Part shown: piece after piece, positions 29,372 to 38,851 of the stretch
Numbering within the stretch: position 1 is the stretch's first letter
Layout: the number at the start of each line of letters is the position of its first letter
Translations under genes and position numbers: made by a program
NCBI GenBank assembly: GCA_007988785.1
Contig: BJUU01000027.1
Span: 1-38,851, forward strand
Origin: Agrococcus baldri
GTDB taxonomy: Bacteria > Actinomycetota > Actinomycetes > Actinomycetales > Microbacteriaceae
Length of the DNA stretch: 38,851 nt
Direction of reading: 5' to 3'
Notes under the pieces: generated by a model
What the model saw: the letters and a program-made list of their open reading frames with translations, nothing else
Told to the model about the DNA's origin: nothing
Databases searched by the model: none

Positions 29372-29401
29372 GGTCTGAAGGCAAGAAGCGAGGAGGGCAC
29401 C

Positions 29402-29623
29402 GTGAACGACACCCAGACCACGACGCTCGAGGTCGACGAGGCGAACGCGCCGCTCGGCGGGCTCGACCGCTGCGACAGCTGCGGCGCGCAGGCGTACGTC
29501 CGCGCGACCATGGAGAGCGGCACGCTGCTCTTCTGCGCCCACCACGCCGCCAAGCACCGCGAGGCGCTGCAGCCGCTCGCGCGCGTGTGGCACGATGAGT
29601 CCGAGAAGCTCAACGAGCGCTGA
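29402..29623 (+). CDS. DUF7455 small zinc-binding protein
   Basis: A 73-residue actinobacterial protein of the DUF7455 family, function unknown. The core RCDSCGAQAYVRAT followed by LLFCAHHAAKH supplies Cys24, Cys27, Cys45 and His47/His48 for a single zinc site. An acidic N-terminal tail precedes it. GTG at 29402 follows a strong AGGAGG with a 5-nt spacer. The gene stands alone between the divergent parE and a bidirectional hairpin terminator. Homologues are usually found near sigma-factor or topoisomerase genes in actinobacteria, as here. It could be a small transcription- or translation-associated factor, but this is inference. Confidence 0.9.
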   Translation: MNDTQTTTLEVDEANAPLGGLDRCDSCGAQAYVRATMESGTLLFCAHHAAKHREALQPLARVWHDESEKLNER

Positions 29624-29636
29624 CCCAGGCACTGCC

Positions 29637-29671
29637 AAGCGGCCCGCCCCCTCGATCGGGGCGGGCCGCTT
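29637..29671. terminator. bidirectional hairpin terminator
   Basis: Perfect 14-bp stem (29637-29650 with 29658-29671) with a 7-nt loop, between the convergent DUF7455 and ABC transporter genes. The stem begins AAGC and ends GCTT, so both strands give a GC-rich hairpin ending in two U. Confidence 0.8.
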
Positions 29672-29697
29672 CGCGTCGCGGGCCGCGGACGCGCCTC

Positions 29698-30489
29698 TCA
29701 GCGCCCGAACGGCCCCTGGATGCGCTGCAGGAACCGCTTCGTGCGCTCGTGCCGCGGCTCGCCGAACACCTGCGCGGGGGCGCCGCGCTCGACCACGACG
29801 CCGTCGGCGAAGAACGACACCTCGTGGGCGACCTCGCGCGCGAAGGCGAGCTCGTGCGTGACGACCGCCATCGTCCAGCCCTCGGCGGCGAGCTCGGTCA
29901 TCACCGCGAGCACCTCGCCGACGAGCTCCGGGTCGAGCGACGAGGTCGGCTCGTCGAACAGCAGCATCGAGGGCTGCAGCGCGAGCGCGCGCACGATGCC
30001 GACGCGCTGCTGCTGGCCGCCGGAGAGCGACGAGGGGAACGCATCCGCCTTCTCTCGCAGGCCGACGCGCTCGAGCAGCGCCAGCGCATCCGCCATCACC
30101 TCGTCGCGCGGCCTGCCCTGCACGCGCAGCGGCCCGATCGTGACGTTGCCCAGCACGCTCAGGTGCGGGAACAGCTGGTGCTGCTGGAAGACCATGGCGG
30201 ATGCGCGGTGCAGCGCCGCGCGCTCGGCGCGCGTGCGGGGGCGCGAGAAGTCGATCGCGAGCTCGCCGATCTCGAGCGAGCCGGCCTCCGGCGACTCGAG
30301 GCCGTTGAGCGAGCGCAGCACGGTGGTCTTGCCGGAGCCCGAGGGGCCGATGAGCGCGTGCACGGTGCCGGGCGCGATGTCGAGGTCGACACCGCGCAGC
30401 ACGTGGTTGTCGCCGAAGGACTTGTGCAGGCCGCGGGCGCGCAGCAGCGGGCCGGTGCCGGGCGGCGGGGGTGCGATCTCAGACGGCAT
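29698..30489 (-). CDS. polar amino-acid ABC transporter ATP-binding protein
   Basis: A 263-residue ABC ATPase of the GlnQ/HisP family, powering uptake of a polar amino acid. Walker A is GPSGSGKTT (about residue 48), the Q-loop is FQQHQLFPH, the ABC signature is LSGGQQQR, Walker B is MLLFDEP and the switch His is VVTHE. It is the last gene of the importer operon. Its ATG overlaps the permease stop by 11 bp, with GAGGAGG 9 nt upstream inside the permease gene. The first 16 residues are a Pro-rich extension. The amino acid carried is not clear; a glutamine- or cystine-type importer is possible. Confidence 0.93.
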   Translation of the reverse strand: MPSEIAPPPPGTGPLLRARGLHKSFGDNHVLRGVDLDIAPGTVHALIGPSGSGKTTVLRSLNGLESPEAGSLEIGELAIDFSRPRTRAERAALHRASAMVFQQHQLFPHLSVLGNVTIGPLRVQGRPRDEVMADALALLERVGLREKADAFPSSLSGGQQQRVGIVRALALQPSMLLFDEPTSSLDPELVGEVLAVMTELAAEGWTMAVVTHELAFAREVAHEVSFFADGVVVERGAPAQVFGEPRHERTKRFLQRIQGPFGR

Positions 30490-31135
30490 AGCGGTCGAGC
30501 CTCCTCTCGACGCTGTCCTGCCCGAGGGCGAGCACGAAGCAGATGACCCAGTAGACGGCGGCGGCGACGAGGTAGACGGTGAGGAACTCGCCGCTCGGCG
30601 CGGCGATGCGCTGCGCGACGCGGAACAGCTCGGTCACGAGGATGACGGAGGTGAGCGAGGTGTCCTTGACGAGCGAGATGAAGGTGTTCGACAGCGGCGG
30701 CACCGAGACGCGCGCGGCCTGCGGGAGCACGATGCGCGCGAGCGTCTGCCCGCGCGACATGCCGATCATCGCGCCCGCCTCCCACTGCCCGCGCGGGATG
30801 GAGAGGATGGCGGCCCTGATGATCTCGGCCGCGTAGCCGCCCACGTTGAGCGAGAGCGCGATGATGGCGCTCGGCCACGGGTCGAGCGTGATGCCGATCT
30901 GCGGCATGCCGTAGAAGATCACGAACAGCTGCACGAGCATCGGCGTGCCGCGGATGATCGAGATGTAGACGCGGGCGATGCCCGAGAGCACCGCGCTGCC
31001 CGAGATGCGCATGAGCGCCATCCCGATCGCGATCAGCAGGCCGAGCGCGAACGACGCGAGGGTGAGCGGGATGGTGCCCGTGAGCCCGCCGAGCGCGATC
31101 GGCCCGACCGAGTCGAGGATCAGCTGCCAGTTCAC
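30479..31135 (-). CDS. polar amino-acid ABC transporter permease
   Basis: A 218-residue inner-membrane permease of the HisM/GlnP type, with about five membrane spans. The EAA loop that contacts the ATPase reads EAGAMIGMSRGQTLARIVLPQA (about residues 118-139), and the family signature IRGTPMLVQLF precedes it. It begins at GTG 31135, exactly 6 nt after a minus-strand TAGGCT hexamer. It could therefore be transcribed alone (with the ATPase) as a leaderless message, separately from the binding-protein gene that ends 34 bp upstream. The stop overlaps the ATPase start by 11 bp. Confidence 0.93.
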   Translation of the reverse strand: MNWQLILDSVGPIALGGLTGTIPLTLASFALGLLIAIGMALMRISGSAVLSGIARVYISIIRGTPMLVQLFVIFYGMPQIGITLDPWPSAIIALSLNVGGYAAEIIRAAILSIPRGQWEAGAMIGMSRGQTLARIVLPQAARVSVPPLSNTFISLVKDTSLTSVILVTELFRVAQRIAAPSGEFLTVYLVAAAVYWVICFVLALGQDSVERRLDRYAV

Positions 31136-31141
31136 GGCGCG

Positions 31142-31147
31142 AGCCTA
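31142..31147 (-). promoter_or_regulatory. putative internal leaderless promoter (-10) before the permease gene
   Basis: TAGGCT on the minus strand lies 6 nt before the permease GTG and downstream of the binding-protein stop. It would give a permease-ATPase transcript lacking the binding protein. Confidence 0.45.
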
Positions 31148-31169
31148 CGCGGCGTCGGCGTGCCGCGCG

Positions 31170-31991
31170 TCACGGCTGCGAGACGTCCTCGCCGAAGTAG
31201 CGCTCGGAGATCTCGCTGAGCGTGCCGTCGGCCGCGAGCGAGGCGAGCGCCTCGTCGACGGCGGCGACGAGCGACTCGCTGCCCGCTCGGAACGCGACGG
31301 CCGACTGGCTGACCTCCTCGGTCTCGGCGACGATCTCGAGGCCGGTCTCGCCGCCCTGCGACTGCTCGTAGTCGAGGAAGGTGAGCCGGTCGTTGACCGT
31401 CGCGTCCACGCGGCCCTGGCGCAGCAGCTCCGCGGCCTGGGCGAAGCCCTCGACCTCCTCGACCTGCGCGCCCGCGTCGGTGGCGATCTGGGCGAAGTTG
31501 CTCGTGAGCGACTGCGCGCTCGTGCGCCCGTCGAGGTCGTCGAAGCCGGCGATGTCGCTGCCCTCGGGCACGATGAGCACGCCGGGCGAGTAGGTGTAGG
31601 GCTCGCTGAACTCGTAGCGCTCGAGGCGGTCGGGCGTGATGCCGACCTGGTTGGCGATGACGTCGAAGCGACCGGCGTCGAGGCCGGCGAAGATCGCATC
31701 CCACTGCGTCTCCTCGAACTGCACCTCGACGGCCAGCTCCTGGGCGACCGCGGTGATGACGTCGACGTCGTAGCCCGTGAGCTCGCCCGCGCCGCCCTCG
31801 TGGAAGCTGAACGGCGAGTACGTGCCCTCGGTGCCCACCACGAGGGTGCCGGCTTCCTGCACCTGCTCGAGCGTCAGGCCGGCGGCCTCCTCGCCGCCGT
31901 CAGCGCTCGAGCATCCCGCGAGTGCGACGGATGCGGCTGCGATCGTGCCGATGACGGCAAGGCGGGTGCGGGGTGCGCGAGCACGCGACAT
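31170..31991 (-). CDS. amino-acid ABC transporter substrate-binding lipoprotein
   Basis: A 273-residue extracytoplasmic solute-binding protein (family 3). The signal peptide ends with the lipobox LAGC, Cys27 being lipidated. The mature part starts with GTLVVGTEGTYSPFSFHE and contains GYDVDVITAVAQEL and the QWDAIFAGLDAGRFDVIAN motif. The hinge-region RTSAQSLTSNFAQIA and the closing ISERYFGEDVS are typical of cystine/glutamine-type binding proteins. The ATG at 31991 is chosen because AAGGAGA lies 4-5 nt upstream; an in-frame Met ten codons earlier has none. First gene of the importer operon, with a TAAGAT -10 element about 30 nt upstream. Confidence 0.93.
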   Translation of the reverse strand: MSRARAPRTRLAVIGTIAAASVALAGCSSADGGEEAAGLTLEQVQEAGTLVVGTEGTYSPFSFHEGGAGELTGYDVDVITAVAQELAVEVQFEETQWDAIFAGLDAGRFDVIANQVGITPDRLERYEFSEPYTYSPGVLIVPEGSDIAGFDDLDGRTSAQSLTSNFAQIATDAGAQVEEVEGFAQAAELLRQGRVDATVNDRLTFLDYEQSQGGETGLEIVAETEEVSQSAVAFRAGSESLVAAVDEALASLAADGTLSEISERYFGEDVSQP

Positions 31992-32019
31992 GAGCTCTCC
32001 TTCTCGGGGGTAACACTCC

Positions 32020-32025
32020 ATCTTA
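32020..32025 (-). promoter_or_regulatory. putative -10 element of ABC importer operon
   Basis: TAAGAT on the minus strand, 28 nt before the binding-protein ATG; the leader of about 22 nt retains AAGGAGA. It begins just after the rpoD terminator hairpin. Confidence 0.45.
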
Positions 32026-32033
32026 GAACGACT

Positions 32034-32065
32034 CGAGGCCGCCCCGGTATTCCGGGACGGCCTCG
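32034..32065 (-). terminator. hairpin terminator after the sigma factor gene
   Basis: Two 14-nt arms (32034-32047 and 32052-32065) pair with one mismatch around a 4-nt loop, 23 nt beyond the sigma-factor stop. On the minus strand it is followed by AGTCGTTCT, a weak U-containing tail. Confidence 0.75.
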
Positions 32066-32088
32066 TGACGATTCGTGACGGGTGCGGA

Positions 32089-33432
<1,344 letters not shown>

Positions 33433-33546
33433 GCGTCCTCCGGTCGGTCTCGGGCGCCCCGACCCAGTGCGGTCGGACTGAGGGCAGTCGAATGACCCAT
33501 GTCAAGTCCCGCGGCTGGCGCCGGAATCGACTGGGTCGGTCTTGAC

Positions 33547-33552
33547 AGTATA
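33547..33552 (-). promoter_or_regulatory. putative -10 element of sigA
   Basis: TATACT (five of six consensus bases) on the minus strand, 114 nt before the sigA ATG. No TTGnnn hexamer lies 16-18 bp upstream. The leader would be about 108 nt and GC-rich. Confidence 0.45.
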
Positions 33553-33598
33553 GCGCCGGGTATGGCATAGGCATTCCCAGGAAGCGCCTTTTTCTCGC

Positions 33599-34927
33599 TC
33601 AGCCCTTCCGGTCGCGCATCCAGCGGGCGATCGCGGTCCAGATCGGGCCGACCTCGATGCCCTCCTCGCGCATCCGCGACCGGGTGATGCGACGCATCCG
33701 CACCACCATCGCGAAGCCGAGCACGAGCAGCACGAGCTGCGAGGAGAGCGCGATGCGGAAGCCCTCCCAGTCGTAGAGGCCCACCTGCTCGCCCGCGGCG
33801 ACGCGGACGGAGTGGACGACGTCGAGCAGGATGCCGATCGCGGGCATGATCGCGAAGGAGGCGAGGAAGCCGCCGATGTTCACGATGCCGTTGGCCGAGC
33901 CCAGCACGCGCAGCGGGTTGAAGGTGCGCGCGAAGTCGAAGCCGACCGTCGAGCCGGGCCCGGCGATGCCGAGCACGATCACGAGCGTCAGCACGAGCCA
34001 CGCCGGCGGGTGGCCGGGCCACAGCAGCACGACGCTCCACGTGAGCATCACGAGCGCGACGATGCAGAGCACGAGCGTCGACCTGCGCAGCGGGAACCGC
34101 GCCGTGGTGATGCCGACGATCGGGCCGACGACCATGCCGGTCACGACGACGACCGACATGAGCCCCGCGGCCGCGGTGGTGGTGTAGCCGAGGCCGTCGA
34201 CGAGCATCGGGAAGCCCCAGAGCAGCATGAAGACGTTGGTGGATGCGAGCAGCGAGAAGTGCGTCCAGAACCCCAGGCGCGTGCCCGGCTGCCGGAAGGC
34301 GGCCTTCAGGCGCGGCCACCATCCCTCCGGCACGTCGATCGAGCCCGTCGCCGGCGTGCCGCCGGGCGGCGCGTCGAACACGAGCAGCAGCACGACCACG
34401 AAGGCGACGAGGCCGAGGGCCGCGAGCGTGCCGAACGAGAGGGTCCAGCCGGCCTGGTGCAGGAACCACGCGAACGGCACCGCAGAGGCCAGCTGGCCCA
34501 GCTGCCCGCCGACGGCCGTCCACTGCGACATCTGGGCGACGATCCGGCCGGTGAACCACCCGGACTGCAGGCGGATCACCGAGATGAAGGTGGCCGCGTC
34601 GCCGATGCCGATGAGCACGCGGCCCACGACCGCGAGCGGCAGATCCTCCGCGAACGCGACGAGCACCTGGCCGGTCGCCATGATGATCGCGCCGGAGGCG
34701 ATGAGCATCCGCGGGCCGTAGCGGTCGAGGAGCACGCCGACCGGCACCTGCATCGCAGCGTAGACGCCGATCTGCACGGCGCCGAGGGTCGCGAGCAGCG
34801 TCGCCTGCACCTCGAACCGCTCGGCGGCGTCGGGTCCGGCGACGCCGAGCGACGAGCGGTGCAGGATGGCGATGATGTAGGCGAAGGCGCCTGCGCCCCA
34901 GACCAGCCAGGAGCGGGCGCTGTTCAT
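33599..34927 (-). CDS. major facilitator superfamily transporter
   Basis: A 442-residue MFS protein with about 12 predicted spans. The first spans read SWLVWGAGAFAYIIAILHRSSLG and VPVGVLLDRYGPRMLIASGA, the latter being the family's loop 2-3 signature (D-R-x-G-x-R). The second half repeats the fold, with NIGGFLASFAIMPAIGILLD near the end. Substrate unknown. It falls in the nitrate/hexuronate-like part of the MFS only by general look. The ATG at 34927 overlaps the PAC2 stop by 4 bp (ATGA); the open frame extends upstream through the PAC2 gene and is not coding there. Confidence 0.88.
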   Translation of the reverse strand: MNSARSWLVWGAGAFAYIIAILHRSSLGVAGPDAAERFEVQATLLATLGAVQIGVYAAMQVPVGVLLDRYGPRMLIASGAIIMATGQVLVAFAEDLPLAVVGRVLIGIGDAATFISVIRLQSGWFTGRIVAQMSQWTAVGGQLGQLASAVPFAWFLHQAGWTLSFGTLAALGLVAFVVVLLLVFDAPPGGTPATGSIDVPEGWWPRLKAAFRQPGTRLGFWTHFSLLASTNVFMLLWGFPMLVDGLGYTTTAAAGLMSVVVVTGMVVGPIVGITTARFPLRRSTLVLCIVALVMLTWSVVLLWPGHPPAWLVLTLVIVLGIAGPGSTVGFDFARTFNPLRVLGSANGIVNIGGFLASFAIMPAIGILLDVVHSVRVAAGEQVGLYDWEGFRIALSSQLVLLVLGFAMVVRMRRITRSRMREEGIEVGPIWTAIARWMRDRKG

Positions 34928-35847
34928 CCGAGCGGATCCGATCCCGGCCTGCGCTGCTGCCGCAGGTAGCGCTCGAGCTCGTCGGCGATCTCGTCGGCGC
35001 TCGGCAGCGTGCCGTCCTCGTCGGTGAGCGGCGAGCGCACCGAGGACTGCGCCATGAACGCGTCGTAGCGGGCCTCGAGCGTGCGCACGATGCGCTGCAG
35101 CTCCTCGTTCGTCTCCATCTGCTGCGCCACGAGCTGCTGGAACTCGCGGTCGGCCTGCCGCAGCTCCTCGGTGCGGAAGGCGAGCGAGGTGGCGCTCGTG
35201 ACGCCCTCGAGGGCGGCGAGCGCCGGCCCGGCGGAGCCCGACTCCCCCACGTAGTGGGGCACGAGCACCGTGAAGGTGGCGACGGGCGAGATGCCGTGCA
35301 GCCGGTGCTCGATGCGGTGGATGATCGACGCCGGCACCGACGAGACGGGGCGCCAGGCGGAGTACTGCTCGATCAGCTCCGCCCGGTTGCCGGAGACCGT
35401 CGAGACGAGCGGCCGGGTGTGCGGCACGGGCATGCCGATCGAGGTGATGATCGTGGTGCTCGCCACGCCGAGCCGCTCGAGCAGCTCGAGCAGCGCATCC
35501 GTGAACCGCTCCCACATCCAGTCCGGCTCCGGCCCGGTCAGCAGCAGGAAGGGCTTGCCCGCGTCGTCCTCGACCTGCAGCAGCGTGAGGGAGTGCGGCA
35601 GGTACTCGTCGATGCGGTCCTCGTTGAAGAGGATGCGCGGGCGGCGCGAGCGGTGGTCGATGAGCAGGTCGGTGTCGAACTCGACGATGCCGCGGTACGG
35701 GAGCGTGTCGAGGATCGCGGCCGCAGCCGCCTCTGCCGCGGAGCCCGCGTCGACGAAGCCGTGGATGGCGATCACGAGATCCAGACCGCGCGGCACCGAC
35801 TCCAGGTCCTCGAGGGGCAGCGACAGCTCGTGGGGATCGAACACCAC
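34924..35847 (-). CDS. PAC2 family protein (proteasome assembly chaperone-like)
   Basis: A 307-residue soluble protein of the PAC2 (DUF75) family. In archaea and eukaryotes relatives assist proteasome assembly; the bacterial role is unknown. The core contains LVIAIHGFVDAGSAAEAAA (about 24-42), EFDTDLLIDHRSRRP, a central PFLLLTGPEPDWMWERF and GMPVPHTRP. It continues with an acidic, coiled-coil-rich C-terminus (residues 230-285). The frame opens with two GTG codons. A minus-strand TAGGCT lies 3 nt before the first (35847) and 6 nt before the second (35844), so the second may be the true leaderless start. Overlaps the MFS gene by 4 bp and diverges from pepA. Confidence 0.88.
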   Translation of the reverse strand: MVFDPHELSLPLEDLESVPRGLDLVIAIHGFVDAGSAAEAAAAAILDTLPYRGIVEFDTDLLIDHRSRRPRILFNEDRIDEYLPHSLTLLQVEDDAGKPFLLLTGPEPDWMWERFTDALLELLERLGVASTTIITSIGMPVPHTRPLVSTVSGNRAELIEQYSAWRPVSSVPASIIHRIEHRLHGISPVATFTVLVPHYVGESGSAGPALAALEGVTSATSLAFRTEELRQADREFQQLVAQQMETNEELQRIVRTLEARYDAFMAQSSVRSPLTDEDGTLPSADEIADELERYLRQQRRPGSDPLG

Positions 35848-35850
35848 CCC

Positions 35851-35856
35851 AGCCTA
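35851..35856 (-). promoter_or_regulatory. putative leaderless -10 element of PAC2 gene
   Basis: TAGGCT on the minus strand, 3 and 6 nt before the two successive GTG codons. The 6-nt spacing matches the permease and phosphodiesterase genes and favours initiation at 35844. Confidence 0.45.
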
Positions 35857-35875
35857 CTGAGCCGCCGGAGGTCGG

Positions 35876-35881
35876 TATCCT
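35876..35881 (+). promoter_or_regulatory. putative leaderless -10 element of pepA
   Basis: TATCCT lies 8 nt before the pepA ATG. The only GGAGG in the gap is about 18 nt from the ATG, too far to serve as a ribosome-binding site and upstream of the likely transcript start. Confidence 0.45.
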
Positions 35882-35889
35882 CGTGACCC

Positions 35890-37341
35890 ATGCCCATCCC
35901 CGCACTCTCCATCATCGCCAGGCCAGAAGACGCGACCGCCGAGCTGACCGTGCACGGCGTGCTCGCCGGCGAGACGCCCCGAGCAGACGGCTTCGACTCC
36001 GAGCTGCTCGCCGCCCTCGGCGTCACGGGCAAGCGCGAACAGGTCACGCGCGCCGTCGTCGAGGGCCGCAGGATCGCCTTCGTCGGGCTCGGCGACACCG
36101 TCACCGCCGACCGCCTCCGCGAGGTCGCCGGCGCGGCCGTGCGGGCGCTGCGCGACGTGCCCTCGCTCGCGATCTCGCTGCCGGTCGCGACCGATGCCGA
36201 GGTGCAGGCCGTGCTCGAGGGCGCCGCGATGGGCGCCTACCGCTACGCGCACCGCTCGCGCGAGGACGCGAAGCCCGCGGTCTGCGAGATCGCCGTGGTG
36301 GCCGGTGAGGCCGAGGTCTCGGCCGCCATCGTGCAGAGCGCCGGCATCGCCGCGCAGGCCGTCTGGACCACGCGGGACCTCGCCAACACGCCGCCGAACC
36401 TGCTGAGCCCCGTCGACTTCGCCGAGCGCGTCGTGGCGGAGACGGCGGATTCGAGCCTGAGCGTCGTCGTGCGCGACGAGGAGCGGCTGCGCCGCGAGGG
36501 CTTCGGCGGCATCGTCGGCGTCGGCCAGGGCTCGAGCCGCCCGCCGCGACTGGTGACGGTCGAGCACGCGCCCGAGAACGCCACCCGCCACGTCGTGCTG
36601 GTCGGCAAGGGCATCACCTTCGACTCTGGCGGCCTCTCGCTGAAGCCCGCCGCATCGATGCAGCACATGAAGTACGACATGACGGGCGCCGCGACGGTCT
36701 ACGCCGTCACGGTCGCCGCCGCCGCGCTGCAGCTGCCGATCCGCATCACCGCGCACCTGTGCCTGGCCGAGAACCTCGTCTCCTCGACCGCGACGCGCCC
36801 GGACGACGTCATCACCATGCGCGGCGGCACGACCGTCGAGGTGACGAACACCGACGCCGAGGGGCGCCTCGTGATGGCCGACGGCCTCGTGCTCGCCAGC
36901 GAGGCGCAGCCGGACGCCATCATCGACGTCGCGACGCTCACGGGTGCCCAGATGGTCGCGCTCGGCAACCGCGTCAGCGGCGTGATGGGCAACGACGAGG
37001 CGTTCGTGGATGCGGTGCTGCGGGCATCGCGCGAGGTCGGCGAGCAGCTCTGGCCGATGCCGATCCCCGAGGAGATGATCGGGATGCTCGACTCGGAGGT
37101 CGCGGATCTCGCGAACGCGAAGGTCGGCAACCGGGCCGGAGGGATGCTGCTGGCCGCCGCCTTCCTGAACGAGTTCGTCGGCACCCGCGACGGCGCCCCG
37201 ATCCCGTGGGCGCACATCGACATCGCCGGCCCCTCGACGAACACCGGCTCCCCCTTCGGGTTCACACCGTCCGGCGCGACGGGCGTGACGGTGCGCGGCC
37301 TGCTGCGCACGCTGTCGAAGATGTCGCGATCGGCGGAGTGA
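35890..37341 (+). CDS. pepA: leucyl aminopeptidase (M17)
   Basis: A 483-residue M17 metallo-aminopeptidase that removes N-terminal residues, chiefly Leu, from peptides in the cytoplasm. The two-metal active site is complete: GKGITFDSGGLSLKP (Lys and Asp, about 239-253), MKYDMTGAA (Asp, about 260) and NTDAEGRLVMAD (Asp, Glu and the catalytic Arg, about 320-331). The N-terminal 160 residues form the less conserved macrodomain-like part. Length is normal. ATG at 35890, no ribosome-binding site. It diverges from the PAC2 gene across 42 bp and is followed by lpdA. Confidence 0.95.
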   Translation: MPIPALSIIARPEDATAELTVHGVLAGETPRADGFDSELLAALGVTGKREQVTRAVVEGRRIAFVGLGDTVTADRLREVAGAAVRALRDVPSLAISLPVATDAEVQAVLEGAAMGAYRYAHRSREDAKPAVCEIAVVAGEAEVSAAIVQSAGIAAQAVWTTRDLANTPPNLLSPVDFAERVVAETADSSLSVVVRDEERLRREGFGGIVGVGQGSSRPPRLVTVEHAPENATRHVVLVGKGITFDSGGLSLKPAASMQHMKYDMTGAATVYAVTVAAAALQLPIRITAHLCLAENLVSSTATRPDDVITMRGGTTVEVTNTDAEGRLVMADGLVLASEAQPDAIIDVATLTGAQMVALGNRVSGVMGNDEAFVDAVLRASREVGEQLWPMPIPEEMIGMLDSEVADLANAKVGNRAGGMLLAAAFLNEFVGTRDGAPIPWAHIDIAGPSTNTGSPFGFTPSGATGVTVRGLLRTLSKMSRSAE

Positions 37342-37366
37342 CGCCACTCCGGTCACCGCATCGGAC

Positions 37367-37372
37367 TAGGCT
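37367..37372 (+). promoter_or_regulatory. putative -10 element of lpdA
   Basis: TAGGCT lies 72 nt before the lpdA GTG, between it and pepA, and would give a leader of about 65 nt with an AAGGAG ribosome-binding site. Confidence 0.45.
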
Positions 37373-37444
37373 GGAGCAGGCAGGAACTGCCGTGCACCGC
37401 TGCGTCCACCGGCGCGGCAACGAAGACTCATAAGGAGCAAGTGC

Positions 37445-38818
<1,374 letters not shown>

Positions 38819-38844
38819 TCGAACGCCACAGGAGACAAGAACCC

Positions 38845-38851
38845 ATGACTG
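38845..38851 (+). CDS. start of next gene, probably dihydrolipoamide acyltransferase E2 (partial)
   Basis: Only an ATG and four more bases are inside the window. AGGAG at 38830-38834 is a plausible ribosome-binding site. That this is sucB or another E2 gene rests only on its position after lpdA. Confidence 0.4.

Noticed and set aside
29205-29384. 60-codon N-terminal extension of parE
   Set aside because: Arg-rich, not homologous, and it contains a likely parE promoter (TAGGCT at 29257-29262).
33502-33507. TTGACA on the minus strand close to the sigA start, a perfect -35 hexamer
   Set aside because: The hexamer 17 bp downstream (CTCAGT) matches only two of six -10 bases and no better alternative lies at 16-18 bp.
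33573-33578. GGGAAT (minus strand) upstream of sigA, like the -35 of ECF sigma factor SigR/SigH promoters
   Set aside because: The matching GTT -10 is absent at the required 16-18 nt distance (GCT is found at 18). Stress control of the main sigma gene is known in Streptomyces but is not supported here.

Overview
The window is high-GC DNA with the codon bias of an actinobacterium. The gene set points to the family Microbacteriaceae: SepH, DUF3000, DUF3093, DUF3159, DUF3710, DUF4193 and DUF7455 proteins, a PAC2 protein, and the order dut-DUF3710-DUF3159-acnA-dxs. An Agrococcus-like genus is a guess from memory of similar gene orders. It is ordinary chromosomal core sequence. I see no rRNA, tRNA, CRISPR array, transposase, integrase or prophage gene, and no gene-free stretch above 300 bases.

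Layout. 1-8.0 kb: a membrane-anchored alpha/beta hydrolase (-) diverges from DUF3000 and an RNase D/HRDC protein (+). A thiolase plus multifunctional enoyl-CoA hydratase/3-hydroxyacyl-CoA dehydrogenase pair (fatty-acid beta-oxidation) and a methyltransferase follow. 8.0-16.1 kb, all (-): dut, DUF3710, DUF3159, acnA, dxs, an unrecognised 128-residue protein and nnrD, mostly with overlapping stop/start codons. 16.1-18.4 kb: DUF3093 (+), a DUF4193 zinc-ribbon protein (-) and the cell-division protein SepH (+). 18.5-22.0 kb: an MHS-type metabolite/proton symporter, a 3-hydroxyisobutyrate-dehydrogenase-like enzyme and a zinc alcohol dehydrogenase, possibly a small catabolic set. 22.0-23.6 kb (-): a lipoprotein and an alkaline-phosphatase-superfamily hydrolase. 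23.6-29.2 kb: type II topoisomerase A subunit (parC, +), a haloacetate-dehalogenase-like hydrolase (+) and the B subunit (parE, -), converging on a repeat element. 29.4-32.0 kb: a small DUF7455 protein and a polar amino-acid ABC importer (-). 32.1-35.8 kb (-): the principal sigma factor, an MFS transporter and a PAC2 protein. 35.9-38.85 kb (+): leucyl aminopeptidase, dihydrolipoyl dehydrogenase and the first bases of the next gene, probably an acyltransferase (E2) subunit.

Functionally the window joins central carbon metabolism (aconitase, lipoamide dehydrogenase, beta-oxidation, isoprenoid entry by Dxs), nucleotide and NADH repair (Dut, NnrD), chromosome topology (ParC/ParE), division (SepH) and global transcription (SigA).

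The most interesting signals are in the spaces between genes. Many start codons lie 6-8 nt after a TAnnnT -10 hexamer (often TAGGCT) with no ribosome-binding site, the layout of leaderless mRNAs. At two divergent gene pairs the opposing promoters physically interlock. A 24-bp perfect AT-rich palindrome lies upstream of acnA. A duplicated inverted-repeat element fills the gap between the dehalogenase-like gene and parE. The terminators are strong hairpins without a U-tract.
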